From the NCBI RefSeq assembly GCF_003672135.1, contig NC_039511.1:1080464-1144463 (forward strand): a stretch of DNA of 64,000 nucleotides, written 5' to 3'. Position 1 is the stretch's first letter. Each line of letters starts with the position of its first letter. Of this stretch, positions 1 to 13,056 are shown one piece after another. This stretch comes from Ooceraea biroi (Eukaryota; Arthropoda; Insecta; Hymenoptera; Formicidae). The notes beneath the pieces are model-generated. The model searched no databases and was not told where the DNA came from. It saw only the letters and a list, made by a program, of their open reading frames with translations. A program made the translations under genes and the position numbers.

Positions 1-3000
1 CCGTTGCGAATTACGTGCAACGCGACCCGACTAAAGTGCACCGTGCAGTCGCTTATACGGCTCCTCCTCTGACCTTTCATTCGCTCTTATCGTATGCAGA
101 AAATACAAGACCAGGTCCGCACAGACGCTAGCTAGCGTCTAGCGGTAAACGTCGCCGTGACTGCAATCTATGATTAACGCCGAATGAGAATCCGCTCGTG
201 CTGAATAACCAAAAGCCGAACCGAGATGGGACTGATCTGGAATCTGAAACCGAATAAGACGAGATCGCGCTATCGATGACAGCATACGAAACGACGGCAC
301 CGTCTCGTCCTTATACATATCTCATCCTTGATATGCAATATTAAGCGGACGAAACTCGAAATTGGACATAATTAGGAATTAACGCGAAAGATACGTACGA
401 AAGATAAGATGTAAGCTTGAAGACCTTGGTTCGGCTGCACTTAATTCGGCTGCCAGAAAGTACCAACGGCCGGGGGGTATCTGCAAGTCGCTCCTCGGAA
501 TCGGTGTATCGATTTATTCCGCACGAGCTCTCATTCGATCCGATCCTCATCGGGCTATTTGAAAAGTTCGAACGGTGGTTCGAACTTCGGAAGGTTCATC
601 AGAGCAGCAATCATATCGAACTAATACGCGACTATGAGCGACTTCAGAGCGTGCATACTTGACGCCGTGCCGCGAGTGCATCAATATCCTGGGTATGCCG
701 CTGAGTGCTCGCGAGCACGAGGGTGCGAGGTTATTGATCACCGAGGATCGAGAAAGATCACGTTGGCCCTTTTCTCAATCCTGCGAATCCATGCACGCGC
801 GCTTACCTTCAGCTTCTGGTCAATCTTCTCCTCGATCGGAGTGCTCATCTTCGTCGCGTTGATTCTCATTATTCTCGTCCGCGATTAATGAGGTGACGTA
901 TCCGCCCTGACGTATCCGCGAGGACTCGCGCTGCTACTGCTGGTAGCCTCGGACAAGAGGCCCGCGACGAGAGAGTCACCGACATCGGCGAGCACCACAC
1001 TATCGCGAGTCCCACGGTCCCGGTGACGGACTGTACCTTACTATGGTAGCACGACGGCGGCCCTTCATTGCGCTCCCCCTGCGTGACAAGCAACCGGCGC
1101 GAAGTTAGACGCGAGACGGAACGAGATGAGGCGAGAGATCGGTGAGACTCGCGGCTAATTCGCGACGTTGTCGCGACAGGCACCGGTCTTTTAGAAATCG
1201 TCACCGGTCCTCTTCAGGTTTCCAATGCCGACGGGATGAAAATCATTCTTACAGCCGTTTCATCGTCACGTACGATTCTCGTCGCGAGTTAAAACGAGCT
1301 GCGAGTGTAATAAAAACGTTTAATTCAGTAGAATGTTACATCTCGCTGTCCTCTTTATTCCAACTCGCATCAAGGTCGCTTCCCCGCGGCAGCGGAAATT
1401 GAGAGAACTCGGCGCGATTAAATCGACCTGCGACTCCTCGCAACGCGGTCTCAACGTGATAGTATATCGTCGTTCGTGTGCTGCGTGCGACTCGAGGAAC
1501 TGAACTCACACTGGAACTGATAACGCCGGTTTCCCGTAACTAAGAGACGAACAACTTCACAGAAGCAACTTCAGCACCGCGGAGATACGCGGAGTCGACT
1601 GACCGCGGGTCCAGAGATCGTCGGCTCTACCTCGCGACTCCTACCTATGCAATGCGGTCGGGAATCGGTTAGGCGAAAGATTTCAGCTAAGTGACGTTGG
1701 TGCACTCGGGATTAGCGCGACACGATGCGACGCTCTCGAGCGGTCGAAAACGCGAGCCAGACAGCGGGGGCGAGCTAGATATGTATGCAAGAATCGGCCG
1801 GCGCGTACATATATATATATATGTATAGATATATTTTATGTATATACGTATCGTGCGGCCCCGAGAGCTGCGGCGCGCATCGATTTACGCGAGGTTCCGC
1901 GCATAAGCCCTCGTTGCTGCGCTCGCACAGCTGCAGATCTAGGGACTGTTGCTCCCATAGCTAACTTCACGTTGATGCTATATGTTTTTCCATCGACTTG
2001 CTGCGAAGTATGTACTTTGCAAAACTCTGAATATTTAAAATTTGAAAAAAGATTTTACTTGGTTCAGATGCAAACCAGACCTTTTCCCTAGAAGAGCCCC
2101 AGGAAAAGCCAAGCATTTGAGCCCGTTCTTGTGCGGCGGGAAATTCAAAAGTGTTAAGGAATATTGGCCAAGTCCAAGTTACAAAGAAATATTACTTCGA
2201 AATTACGAAATTATATATAATTTTAACATTTTCTATTCGTTTGACATTTTCATGTTTTATCACAATACATATTATAATACATACATGAACGTATATAACA
2301 GATAACAAATTTCATTCAATATCTGCAGACATTTTAATACGAGGGAAATCTTCGTGACGTTTTCACTTTATATAATATCACATGTAAATTGTTTTTAATA
2401 TAAAACATTCCCTATTTCGAAATTATTCAAATTATTTGTGACATAATGTTATATATTAACTATCATAAGTTGTCTAATTCCAAAGACTAAACATTCAGAC
2501 AGTTCCCATGAAATATTTTTACATGATTTAATTATATACAATTTATATATTGATGTAATAGAATAAACAAAATATACAGGAGTTTTATTGTAACAATCTC
2601 TAAATGGTATTTTGCACATAATTTCAGGCAAGTTGTTTATCTATTCATTTAATCATATTTGTTCCCCATTGGAATAATTATCCATCTTTAAATTGTACAT
2701 ATTTAAACAAGTATAAATTCTTCTCACATATTTATACAAAGGGAAAGTTAAATTATCAATAATTTCATGACGTTATTAATTACATATATCTATATATCTA
2801 CACACATCTAAATTCTTTTTCCTACATCTAAAATTATCCTGTACAAATAAGAAAGAAATTTAACATAATTCAAAAACCTTCTTTGATTATTGATCTTGAT
2901 TTTTAAAAAATGAGTTATTGAGCTAATATTATTCAAATATATTATAACGCTAAATCTTACATGAACACATAATACTTAACTCTTTTCTGTGCAATTCTGC

Positions 3001-3175
3001 GTATTTACAGCAGAAGAATGTGCGCGGCCGCGTCACTTACTCCTTATAAAAAATAAAGTTTCCTATCACCATTTAATACCTACTATATACAAAGCGCGGA
3101 GCATTATGAAAAATATGACTTTCTAAATAAATATAATACAAAATAAATACATCCGTGCCTATGAAGCAACCACTC
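1..3175. other. No supported gene; CpG-rich then AT-rich flank
   Basis: The first 2 kb is mixed to GC-rich with frequent CpG, like an insect promoter or 5' untranslated region; an AT dinucleotide run lies near 1809-1824. From about 2.2 to 3.1 kb the DNA is strongly AT-rich, as expected for intergenic DNA and the 3' untranslated region of the carrier gene that ends at 3176 on the minus strand. The open frames here are short, lack recognisable domains and mostly lack an ATG start. A 5' exon of a gene lying off the left edge is possible but I cannot define one. Confidence 0.5.
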
Positions 3176-4124
3176 TTAAAAAATAATATCCTTCAAAAAA
3201 TCGTACGCCGCGTTTATCACGCCCCAACTGATAAAGGACCGCATGTAGTTCAGGTGTACGCCTTTGTAAAATGAACTCAAACTTCGATCCCGGGAGATGT
3301 ATACTTCGCGAGTAACAGCCAGGAGGTTCTCAAAGTTGCCGCCTATCTTCGTCTGCATGTGTATCTTCATCACGTTCATCGGATAGAACACCGTGCTGGT
3401 GAAGCCACCGATCAGGGCACCGCTGACGAAGTTCGTCAAGAGCGTCTCCTGCGTGCCCATCAATTCCTTCGACTGGTCGCGCAACGTGAAGAACATCAGA
3501 TTGGACAGGCCGTTTCTGCATATGATGGGAACCATGCCGCGGTAACACTCGGTCACCCCGTAATTCGTTAGCAGGTACCTGAACGCGTGCGACGTGTTCT
3601 TGAACTTGGTGTGGTAGCGCCAGTCCTGCAGCAGCGTTTGCACTCTTTCAAACGGCATCAGGATAGCTTCCGCTGCACCAGCTATGTTAGCTGCCAGCAC
3701 CTTGGCCACTACAGCGTTTCCCGTCAGCAGGCAGAACCTCTGCCTGCACCCTTCGTAGATGCTGAACATCAGACTGAGCGACAGGGTCTTTTGGCAGAGC
3801 GGCGGCAGAATACCACGATAGAGCAGCTGTATCCCCTCCCGTGACATCTGTCCTACCGCAGCACCCACTGGCACACCTTCCAAAATCTGCGTTACGCATG
3901 CAATGAGAACGATTTTACACTTTGTCGCAGAGTAAAAGTTTGCTTTCAACGTTACTCTCTCATGTTGCACATACCTGTCTGAATATGACCTTGTTAACAG
4001 GAAAAGTGACGCTAACATTGATGACAGCGGCGCCCCATCCACAGATGAATTCTTTGAAGTCATTGCTGTTGAGTTTCAGGACCGAATGCAACGAGAGCTT
4101 CTCCGACGCAACGTCACTACTCAT
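3176..4124 (-). CDS. SLC25A51: Mitochondrial carrier, SLC25A51/52 (MCART1) type, probable NAD+ transporter
   Basis: Two coding exons, 4124-3975 and 3886-3176, joined in phase 0 across an 88-base GT-AG intron, give 286 residues, the usual length for the SLC25 family. Three carrier repeats are visible, and their signature motifs are the atypical ones of SLC25A51: FPVNKVIFRQ at 41-50, MPFERVQTLLQ at 127-137 and YPMNVMKIHMQ at 218-228. Further family-typical stretches are LLYRGILPPLCQK, RNGLSNLMFF and HLNYMRSFISWG. Human SLC25A51 imports NAD+ across the inner mitochondrial membrane; that role here is inferred from similarity. The ATG at 4124 is chosen because the first repeat motif lies in this exon and no longer in-frame start is needed. 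The gene is divergent from the acyl-CoA dehydrogenase gene, whose start codon is about 0.94 kb away. Confidence 0.9.
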
Positions 4125-5066
4125 ATTAGTATTATAGTGATTTTCAAGAGTAATGAAGATACATGAAATAAAAAAGTATCTAATTGATCTAAACTTTAGG
4201 CGCGTTTATCTCTGTCCGAAGATACTAGCGGGTGTAGCATATTACACTACGCATCTTCTACCTGAAAAAATGTAAATAAGTACATTGGACTTTGCGATAA
4301 CAGCTATTTTTTAAAAATATTTAATAAACGAACGTCAACTGTTTTTAATGATTTTTATTATTTTATTATTATTATCTGAGGTTTCTGAATAAGATATACC
4401 CGAATTTATAGTTTTAATTAATATATTCAGAGAAGTGAGAAGTGCGCATTTATGTTACTAAGCGAACGTTCCGTTCGCAGCAGCGTGAGTCGCGATTTTA
4501 TTACATAACCTAATTTACACGTCACGTGTCAATAATATTCGCGCGCCAATCGTTGAGACCAGTTGAGACCTACTTGTTCGCTTTTCACTATTCAACCCAT
4601 AATTTTGGGACACCTGCGCTGTCCGGAAAAGCTTCAGATATCGTCGAAACGGTGCCGAGAGGTTACTCGCGGCACTCGCTAAATCACGCGATCATCATCA
4701 CCGGTAATGTCAGTCACCTACAATCGTCACCATATTGCTCACAGCTGATCGACGTTCGACTCGTCGCATGAAGAATAAAGACATTCCATTCGAGAGATAA
4801 ACGGTGTCCGCCAATCAGAGTTTGCCACAATCGTAGCCCGCGATAGGTGGCGCGGAGACCGTCTTGTTCTTTTACAAAAAGAGAGATCGCATCCGTAAAC
4901 TTCCAGTTTACGACTGTCCGTGATTGTGGTAGCTGTATTGGAGAGAGAGAGAGAGAGAGGTTATCGCGCTCACGACCTGGCAAAGTGAAAGCGATTGTCA
5001 TTTGCAGTAACAGATTTGATTGTTATCAGTGCGAATTATTGTTCTGGAACAGATACAACCGCAACA
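4125..5066. promoter_or_regulatory. Shared upstream region of two divergent mitochondrial genes
   Basis: This 942-base interval separates the start codons of the minus-strand SLC25A51-type gene and the plus-strand VLCAD gene, so it must hold both 5' untranslated regions and promoters. Its left third is AT-rich; the right part has more CpG and a GA dinucleotide run at 4941-4959. I see no unmistakable TATA box and cannot place transcription starts. Coregulation of the pair is an inference from the arrangement only. Confidence 0.5.
4941..4959. repeat. GA dinucleotide microsatellite
   Basis: About nine GA units in the upstream region of the VLCAD gene. GA runs are bound by GAGA-type factors in insects, so a promoter role is possible but unproven. 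Confidence 0.8.
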
Positions 5067-8000
5067 ATGCTCCGTATCGCGAAAGCTTTCTCGTCAGCCC
5101 CCAGGAACCTGAACAAAGCCCTTGAAACACCTTTGGAATCCTGGATCTTACCCAGGTAATGTCTCCGTTGACGTTCTTCCTGTTGCCGATCTGTTGCCAA
5201 GTTCGGATGAACTTCAAGCTGAGGTTATATTTACCTATTGGACTTGGATCTCTCAATAATAAACCAAGGCTAAATTAATACGAGAAAGTCGATTTCAAAT
5301 CAAGCTAATAAGACGTGGCACGCGCACATTGATGTTAAATGCGCGTGTTTATTATTACGATATTAAATAATTTGGCTTTTTGCGAATCAATCGGATCTGA
5401 ATTCGTGGTTTACCGACCTGAAGTTCCGATCTGAAGCGTGACAGAATCGAGTGCGCATTACGATACCGAGCGTGCTTGTGGCGGGATAAAAACAGGCTTT
5501 AATCGTCAACTGCGTTCTACAATTTGCGCATTAAGCATATAAAAATGTTTAATAAAATGCAGTATGTTGCGATTTAAACGTTCGCAATTTTATAATCAAT
5601 GATATTTTTGGTTGCACATGCAGTCGTTTACGTGTGTTGGACTTTGGACTATGCCCTCCTAACCGTACACATTCATATATACATGCACATGTACATGCAT
5701 GCGTCGTACGCGAGACCTGTCAAGCACTCATACGTCATCCTAGAAACATATACACAATGATCCTGAAATGTTTGATCAAGATGATTAGCCTATTTTCTTA
5801 CGGATGAAAGTACTACGTCTTTGCAGCTGCATTGTTTGTAAAATTACAAATGTCGGGAATTTTATTCAGGCGAATCTTTTTGCCTGAATAACTCAAATTC
5901 GATATAAAACGTATGACTTAATATTGCTTTCTAGAAGTGAACACGTTATTTATACACATATATCTCTTTTATACGTCTTTCTGCGACCTTGTACGTCTTG
6001 TACGTTCTACTTATCTATGATAGTTTATCTGTAATGTGTCATTATTTGATGTCTACATGCGTTATTAATTGGAAGATTGATAATTGTCTAACAAATTCCA
6101 AGCTGACTGGTTGTTCGTAGATTATGCAATGCATTAAAAACAGAATAGATTAAAGCACATTACATATTCGAAGATCGAATATGCAATAAGTTTGTCACTT
6201 TTTCATTGTACAGCAAAAAAGATATGAAAATATAATTATAAAAAATTATAGGTAGATAAGATGAAGAAACTGTCAATATAATAACAATATAATCAAAATG
6301 TTTAGTTGTACTTAATACCAAATTTACATGCACAGATGTTTGGCGACTCAAGCTGCAGCGAAGCCGGAAGTAGACAGATCCGAAAAGAATGCCCTTGGAA
6401 AGGAATCTCAATCCTTCACCATGAATCTCTTCCGTGGCCAGTTGCAATTAAATCAAGTCTGTCCATTCCCGGAGCCGCTTAACCAGGAGCAAACCGAGAC
6501 GATAAAGATGCTCGTGGATCCCGTGGAGAAGTTTTACGAGGTGAACGACTGTTTAAGAATACATTATGTATAATTAGTCTTCAGAGATGCTCACACGTGA
6601 TGTTTTCCTTACAGGAAGTGAATGACGCGGTCAAGAACGATCAGAACGCATGCGTGGACGAGAAGACGACGGCCGCTCTCTGGGAAATGGGTGCGTTTGC
6701 CTTGCAAGTACCCCAGGAGTTCGGTGGACTCGGATTGTGCAACAGCCAGTACAGCCGAATCGTCGAGATATGCGGCTACCACGATCTGGGTATCGGTATC
6801 ATGCTCGGCGCGCATCAGAGCATAGGATTTAAGGTGATTGCTAGGTTGAGAGTTCTTTTCAGCATTTGCTTCCCTTCCTCTTCAACTTCGATCGACTTCT
6901 GGGACATGTATGACGCCACTTTGTTCCTTCTCATTGTTCTCTTTTCCTTTTTTCAGCGATGAGTCTCACACCTGTCTCATACTCTTGTTTCAGGGCATAC
7001 TTTTGTTCGGCACTCCAGAACAAAAGGCCAAGTACCTGCCCCGAGTTTCCAACGGCGAGTTTGCCGCCTTTTGCCTGACGGAGCCAACTGCCGGCTCGGA
7101 CGCCGCTCGAATACGAACGCGCGCGGTGAAATCCGCGGACGGCTCGCACTACGTCCTCAACGGCAGCAAGATCTGGATCTCGAACGGCGGTATCGCCGAC
7201 ATTTTGACCGTCTTCGCGCAGATATCCACCACGGATCCGAATACAGGCGAGACGAAGAACAGGATGGGCGCTTTCATCGTCGAGAGGGGTTTCGGCGGTG
7301 TCACTAGCGGACCGCCCGAGAAGAAGATGGGTATTAAGTGCAGCAACACAGCGGAAGTGTTTTTCGAAGATGTCAAGGTCCCCGCGGAGAATCTTCTTGG
7401 CAAAGAAGGAGAAGGTTTCAAGGTAGAGAATCAACTATATTTATCTTTTTGCATAAATCAAAGTAAAGATAAGTTAAAGACACGTGTTTAATGTTTATAT
7501 TAATTAAGCATATTTTATGTCTACCTAGTGTATAAATATAGCAGATAATAAAACTTTTTCCAAACCGTGCTAATTAATTAATAACGTAAATTTGAATGTG
7601 CGATTATACATCAATCTTACTGATTCCAGATCGCCATGAACATTCTGAACAATGGTAGATTCGGTATGGCGGCGGCCCTTTCCGGCACCATGCGTTACTG
7701 CATCCACAAGGCCGTGAGTCACGCAACGCAGCGCCTGCAGTTCGGCCGTACTCTGGACAATTACGGCACCATACAGGAAAAGATAGCGCGTATGTCGATG
7801 CTGCACTACGTCACCGAGTCCCTCGCGTACGCGATCTCCGGTAACATGGACAGCGGAAGTACGGACTATCACTTGGAAGCGGCTATTTCTAAAGTAATTA
7901 TCGCTCAGTTCACTTAAAAGATATCGTATCTTTCTGCGGACAGTTAATTTTATTTGACAGCAAGAACGTAGTAAAAAAGAATCGTGTCTTGTCATGTTAT

Positions 8001-9122
8001 ATAATTAGTTCTTCGCTCCTTCAATCGTAAACTATTTATTGACACATGCTACAAATCTTTTTCCGTTGCAGTGTTTTGCGTCCGAGTCCGCGTGGTGGGT
8101 ATGCGATGAGGCTATTCAAACTATGGGCGGAATGGGCTTCATGTCCGAAGCTGGCCTCGAGCGTGTGATGCGCGACTTGCGCATATTCCGGATCTTCGAA
8201 GGAACGAACGACATTCTGCGGTTGTTTGTGGCGCTCACCGGGATTCAATACGCTGGCAGCCACTTGAAGGAGCTGCAGAGGGCGTTTAAAAATCCCACTA
8301 CGAATTTAGGAGTGATCGTCGAGGAAGCCACCAAGCGAGCGACCAGAGCGATCGGCCTGAGATCACCGGCCACTTTTGGCAATTTGGTTCACCCGAGGTT
8401 GACGGAGAGCGCTGCGCTTTGCTCGAAGGTACGGACTAACTGATAACATAAGCGTGAGGTCTTGCAAGATCTTAGAAATTAAGTAGAAAAACGGATTTGC
8501 ACAAAGAGAATGTCGTGATTGCAGAGCGTGGAGAGTTTTGGCCAAACCATAGAGACCGTGCTTATTAAATACGGACGAGGCATCGTCGACGAACAATTTG
8601 TCCTCAACAGGATCACGCAGGCTGCCTTCGACACGTACACCATGGCGGTTGTGCTGAGCAGGGCGACCATGTCGTTGAATAAGAATCTACCTAGCGCGGA
8701 ACACGAGCTGTTAATGGCACAAACTTGGTGCGCAGAGGTATAAATACATTTGTATACTTTATTTAAATATTTCTATTCGTTATTAGCAAAAAATCACTTG
8801 TCCCTAGCATTTGAGTTATTCGCTATAATCTGTTTATAATTTTTCTTGTAAATTCATAGCTTCTTATGGACAAATACTTTTTATATTTGGGAAAAAATTA
8901 TTAACAAAAATTATTTTCTCAATCGATCATATTTGATAATGTGAATACATTACAAGTCACCACTTTGCATCTAATCTGTTACAGGCATCCGACCGCGTTG
9001 CGTACAATTTACAGCAGACCAGTTCCGGCAAGCAATTGGACGTCTTCAGTAAATTAAGCAAAATTTCGAAAAACGTGTGTGACGTCGGTGGATGCGTACA
9101 ATTAAATCCTCTGAATTTTTAA
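5067..9122 (+). CDS. ACADVL: Very-long-chain acyl-CoA dehydrogenase, mitochondrial
   Basis: Eight coding exons: 5067-5155, 6336-6540, 6615-6833, 6994-7422, 7630-7893, 8072-8428, 8525-8737 and 8985-9122. All junctions keep frame and give 637 residues (human 655). VLCAD carries out the first FAD-dependent step of beta-oxidation of long acyl-CoAs at the inner mitochondrial membrane. Residues 1 to about 40 are basic and Ser/Ala-rich, fitting a transit peptide. The acyl-CoA dehydrogenase signature CLTEPTAGSDAA lies near 198-209. The IFEGTND motif carries the expected catalytic base at E445. MGIKCSNTAEVFF, GRFGMAAAL and EAAISK are typical of VLCAD. The extra C-terminal domain that separates VLCAD and ACAD9 from shorter dehydrogenases is present, ending LNPLNF, where vertebrate VLCAD ends NPLGF. 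The exon 1 start is supported by the phase-2 match across the first intron. ACAD9 is the alternative, but the close match through the catalytic core and C-terminus favours VLCAD. Confidence 0.93.
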
Positions 9123-12100
9123 GGGCACTGTAAACTCGACTTAAACGATAACCATGTTTTAACGATACTTATAATCGATACTGGAAAACCAACAGAAATC
9201 ATTTTTCTCGTTACAGAAGATAAGCTGATTTTGTTTTGTAATTTAAATAGGCAGTATCAATTAAAAGAAGTTGAATATTTAGATTAATAGTAAATATTTG
9301 TACATTATATTTAATACGTTAAATCTGGTCAAATTTTACGCAAAATGACGTATGTTAAGTCAAACGAACGATATCGATAATATTCGACTTCTAGAATTAG
9401 CCAAAACTGAAAAGTCCGTTTTTGCGGTATACTTGTAAATATTTTTCGCGGAAAGTTGCTTGTACAGTGTAGGAAACAATTTTTCAGAAAACAATTAACA
9501 ATGCAATTAGAACACTTGTAAGGTGTAAAGTATAAGGTATATCATGTGAATACAAAATTATGTATTTTTAATATACTTTTCATACCTTTACACGAAATTA
9601 TGATTCCAAATAAATAATTATACATTCTACTTGACGTTCCTTTTTAGATGCTGTTTATTCGTTATATATCCATCATTTTTCGTCAAAATAATCGAAATAA
9701 TCGATCACACGATGTTAAGTCACCTTTTATATAATAAATTAAATGAAAGACTTTAAATGGGAGAAGTGTATCGTGTTACGTCATATATACATTTAAAAAT
9801 ATTAATATATTATCGCGTAGCTTTCTTTTCCCACTTAAAGAAACTCTTCAGCACGAAACACATGAAAAAAAAATATTAAACGGGAAGCTACAGTCAATCA
9901 TAGTAACCGATCGCTCGTTTTCCTAAAAGCGTAATTCAACAATATCACAACATTATGCGAATATAAAGATGCACAATTTTTTTTACCATATTTTACCCGT
10001 TTGTAATAACAGTGGAAGCACACTGAATGTCTATATAGGTTTCGTATCTTATTCTTTTTTTTAAAGGTGTACAACATCCGTATATGAGATTAATAGTTTG
10101 TATAATGTAAAACGAAATCGAGGCGAAGAAACATGGAGCTGCACGCACAATCCGCATGGTAAAATCGCGTTATTTAAGTTTGAGATTCAAATTGTCACTT
10201 CCCGCACTCTGCAAACTCATTTGCCACTAGTGCGTAATCAATTAATAATTCCACGCGGAGGATGTTGGAACAAAATTAAAAATACGTAATTCATTTAGTG
10301 ACAATTCTAGCAAAGTGGCATTCGTTGTTAATCATCTGAAATGTTCAATCTAGTGTAACTAAAAATTAAGATCGAACCAGACTTACAGAAATACGTAGAA
10401 AAAAATCAAATTGTTACAAAAATAAATAAAGTGAAAATAAATAACTGATTCCTTTTCGCTTTGAAGGGCTGACAAGCGCACGTTTAAATTACAGGTTTGC
10501 CGAGTTACAATTCTCACAGTGGCAGTGCTGTGCTCGAATTCTCGCGAGGACGCCAATGCGAGAACGCCAGATCGCGAGGAACTTTGATTCTCAAACTTAA
10601 AGCCGCAACGGGAACACATGACGAGCGCACGAATAAATCGGCCAATTTTCACGGCTCAAATGGCTTACACGTGACACGAAACTAACGCGAAAGATAGGTC
10701 TTCCGGATATCTTTCTACGTGCAAAAAAGGCGACATGCCGGGCGAGGGTGGCATAGGCGAAGAAAGAGTACGGGATTTTTACCTACGAACGTTGATAGAC
10801 ATCGTAACAATGGCTGCAATTTGTAACTTCTGAGAAAAATAGAACATCTGACTATTCTCTTTATACGTGTTTGTTACTCCAGGTATGTAATTTTACTCGT
10901 CGCAGGGGCGGGAGGGGCGCAAGAGATCGAAGAAGCCACCCAGTTGTACGTTCTTTATAAATCCAAAAGCAGTTTACGCGATAGTAGACGCGTCCTCTCT
11001 TGGATCTACCGTCCGCGTAATACTAAAAAGTATCAGAAAGAAACGGTCGGAACAAGATAGAAGAAAGTGGCGATTTGTGAGAACTCAATTCGTCAAGGAC
11101 CGGACCGAGAAGTGATCGTCGCACGACGCGCGATCGCCGAGGTCACGCGCTATGCAACGTTGCTACTCGGGCTATTCCAACCCGGTAGGCCGTCAGACCC
11201 TCCAGGGAAGCAACCACTGTCCTCCAGACCAGAATTAGTGGTTCACTTCAGCGATCGCGCTTTGCGTGCGAGCGACGAATAAGGCCCAAGTCCTGCCCGT
11301 TATTAAAGGCATCGTGCGCGTTTCAGTATCTACAAAGAGATGACTTGAATCGTCTCGCAAGAGCGTACGGCACCTCCTCGTTTTATCCTCCTTAAATCGA
11401 GTACACACATGCGTAACCCTGATACTCCTCAATACGAAAATAAATCTTTGTCGATCCCTCACTATACCGTTTCTGCTTAAGTGTAACGTGCTCTCTTTGC
11501 ATTGGTGTTGGAAAGAAGCGGAACACTGTGCTTAGCGTTTCTTCGTGTGTTTACAAAGTAAAATGATCGGACTTCACGTACGTGTGTGTATATATATACA
11601 CATATATATATATGTATTATATGTATGTCGAAGAACATCGACACGCGCTCTTTACTTCGCAGAGTGCAAGCGACGATAACGAGTTCTTTACTTTGCGAAT
11701 GGATGAGAATCAAAATTAATTAAGAAAATATATATATATATGTATGTATCACGCCGATTGTTCAGATTGACGTTCGCTGATGCGCGGTCATCGGGTACTC
11801 GATCGCGCGTCGATTCCCTCACTGGGGTATCTCGCTCAATACTTAAAGTCTTACTTTCGTTGCACACTTTTTTGCTTTTATTATCTTAAGTAATCACTCT
11901 TCGCTCGCAGGCCCACGCCTGTACGAAACTGGTCACTTATACAGCGTTTTTTTTATCGTAATACTAATCGCCTCTTATCGCGATTCGTAATAATTCATAA
12001 TCTCTAATACTTAATGTACACTCAAAGATCGGGTCGCGCGTACGGAATAATTTTACGTCAACTATTGTACATATATACCAGACTTTCAGAGAGTCGGAAA

Positions 12101-13056
12101 TCTATATGGATACGAATGTATTTTTTTAAATAAATTTAAATATTTTTAGCTTTTGCACGAGACCAGAACGCACATTACGTGCGGAGAATGTTGGACAGCA
12201 CACGTAGATCGTACGAAACTATTCTCCGGGATTAATAGTGATACAAGCTCTATACGTTTCAAGTAGCAAGGAAATTATAAACAATTCGTTCGACAGTTAA
12301 ATGACAATGTAAGCGTGTTGATCTTCGATGATACGTATCTCGTAATATAATAAATTACTCTGCGCGCTACCGTGCGCTCCGTTTTTTGGCCGCAATATAT
12401 AACAATTAGCAGTCTATAATAATTATAATAACGAGCGTAACTTTATACATGAAGATCTGCAATAGGGAACGAGACACACCTCGACAAACTCCTGCAGATC
12501 ACACGGGATCGTCATACACATTATACATGATTCGGATATGTCCAAATATAAATTAGAATGACTGGAAATCTTATCTGTGAAAGGCGACGCCGGAGCTTAT
12601 CCGCGACCAAATTACATTATAGCAGCCGCGCGCGTACCTCGAAGTCGGGGAAATTTCTCTCGCTCACACGGTTGCACTCGGTTAAAAAATAGCGCATCTG
12701 TGAGACGTGCACGTGTGTATGTACGTGCAATGCGCGTTCCGTAGAGAACGGGGAATACACTCGAAGCGCGTACAAGAAACATCACGGCGGTCTTGCCTCT
12801 CTGTCTGAAAATTAAGTTAAAAGCGTCGATTGGCTCCGATTGTACCTCCCGTCGAGTGCCTCGATCTACCGATCTACCGATCTACCGATCAACCGACATG
12901 TTAATGTTCAAGCGCGATTCCAAAGAGAACGTTAGTCTCCTGCTGCGAACCGGGATATTACGTAAAACTTACGAGAGCTTACCGAATTATACAGTATATA
13001 TCACTACCTGGAGTAACTCGCGAGAGAGACACACACAGAGAGAGCTAGACGGCGGC
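9123..13056. other. Intergenic DNA between convergent VLCAD and LCMT1 genes
   Basis: Holds the 3' ends of both flanking genes. The first 600 bases after the VLCAD stop are AT-rich, with an AATAAA near 9609 as a possible polyadenylation signal. The rest is mixed, with AT runs near 11590-11620 and 11730-11742. Open frames at 10098-10289, 10497-10685, 11067-11282 and 12793-13143 are short, without domains or splice support. I see no further gene. Confidence 0.5.
12862..12896. repeat. 8-base tandem repeat, CGATCTAC unit
   Basis: Four head-to-tail copies of CGATCTAC, the last with one change, followed by CGA. It lies about 160 bases past the LCMT1 stop codon, so probably in its 3' untranslated region. 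Confidence 0.85.

Noticed and set aside
634..888. 84-codon frame with a hydrophobic C-terminal segment
   Set aside because: The hydrophobic end could be a membrane segment, but there is no homology that I recognise, no splice context, and it lies in CpG-rich presumed noncoding DNA.
2042..2305. 87-codon frame with a basic GKAKH-containing start
   Set aside because: Runs directly into AT-rich sequence and has no matching partner exon or recognisable domain.
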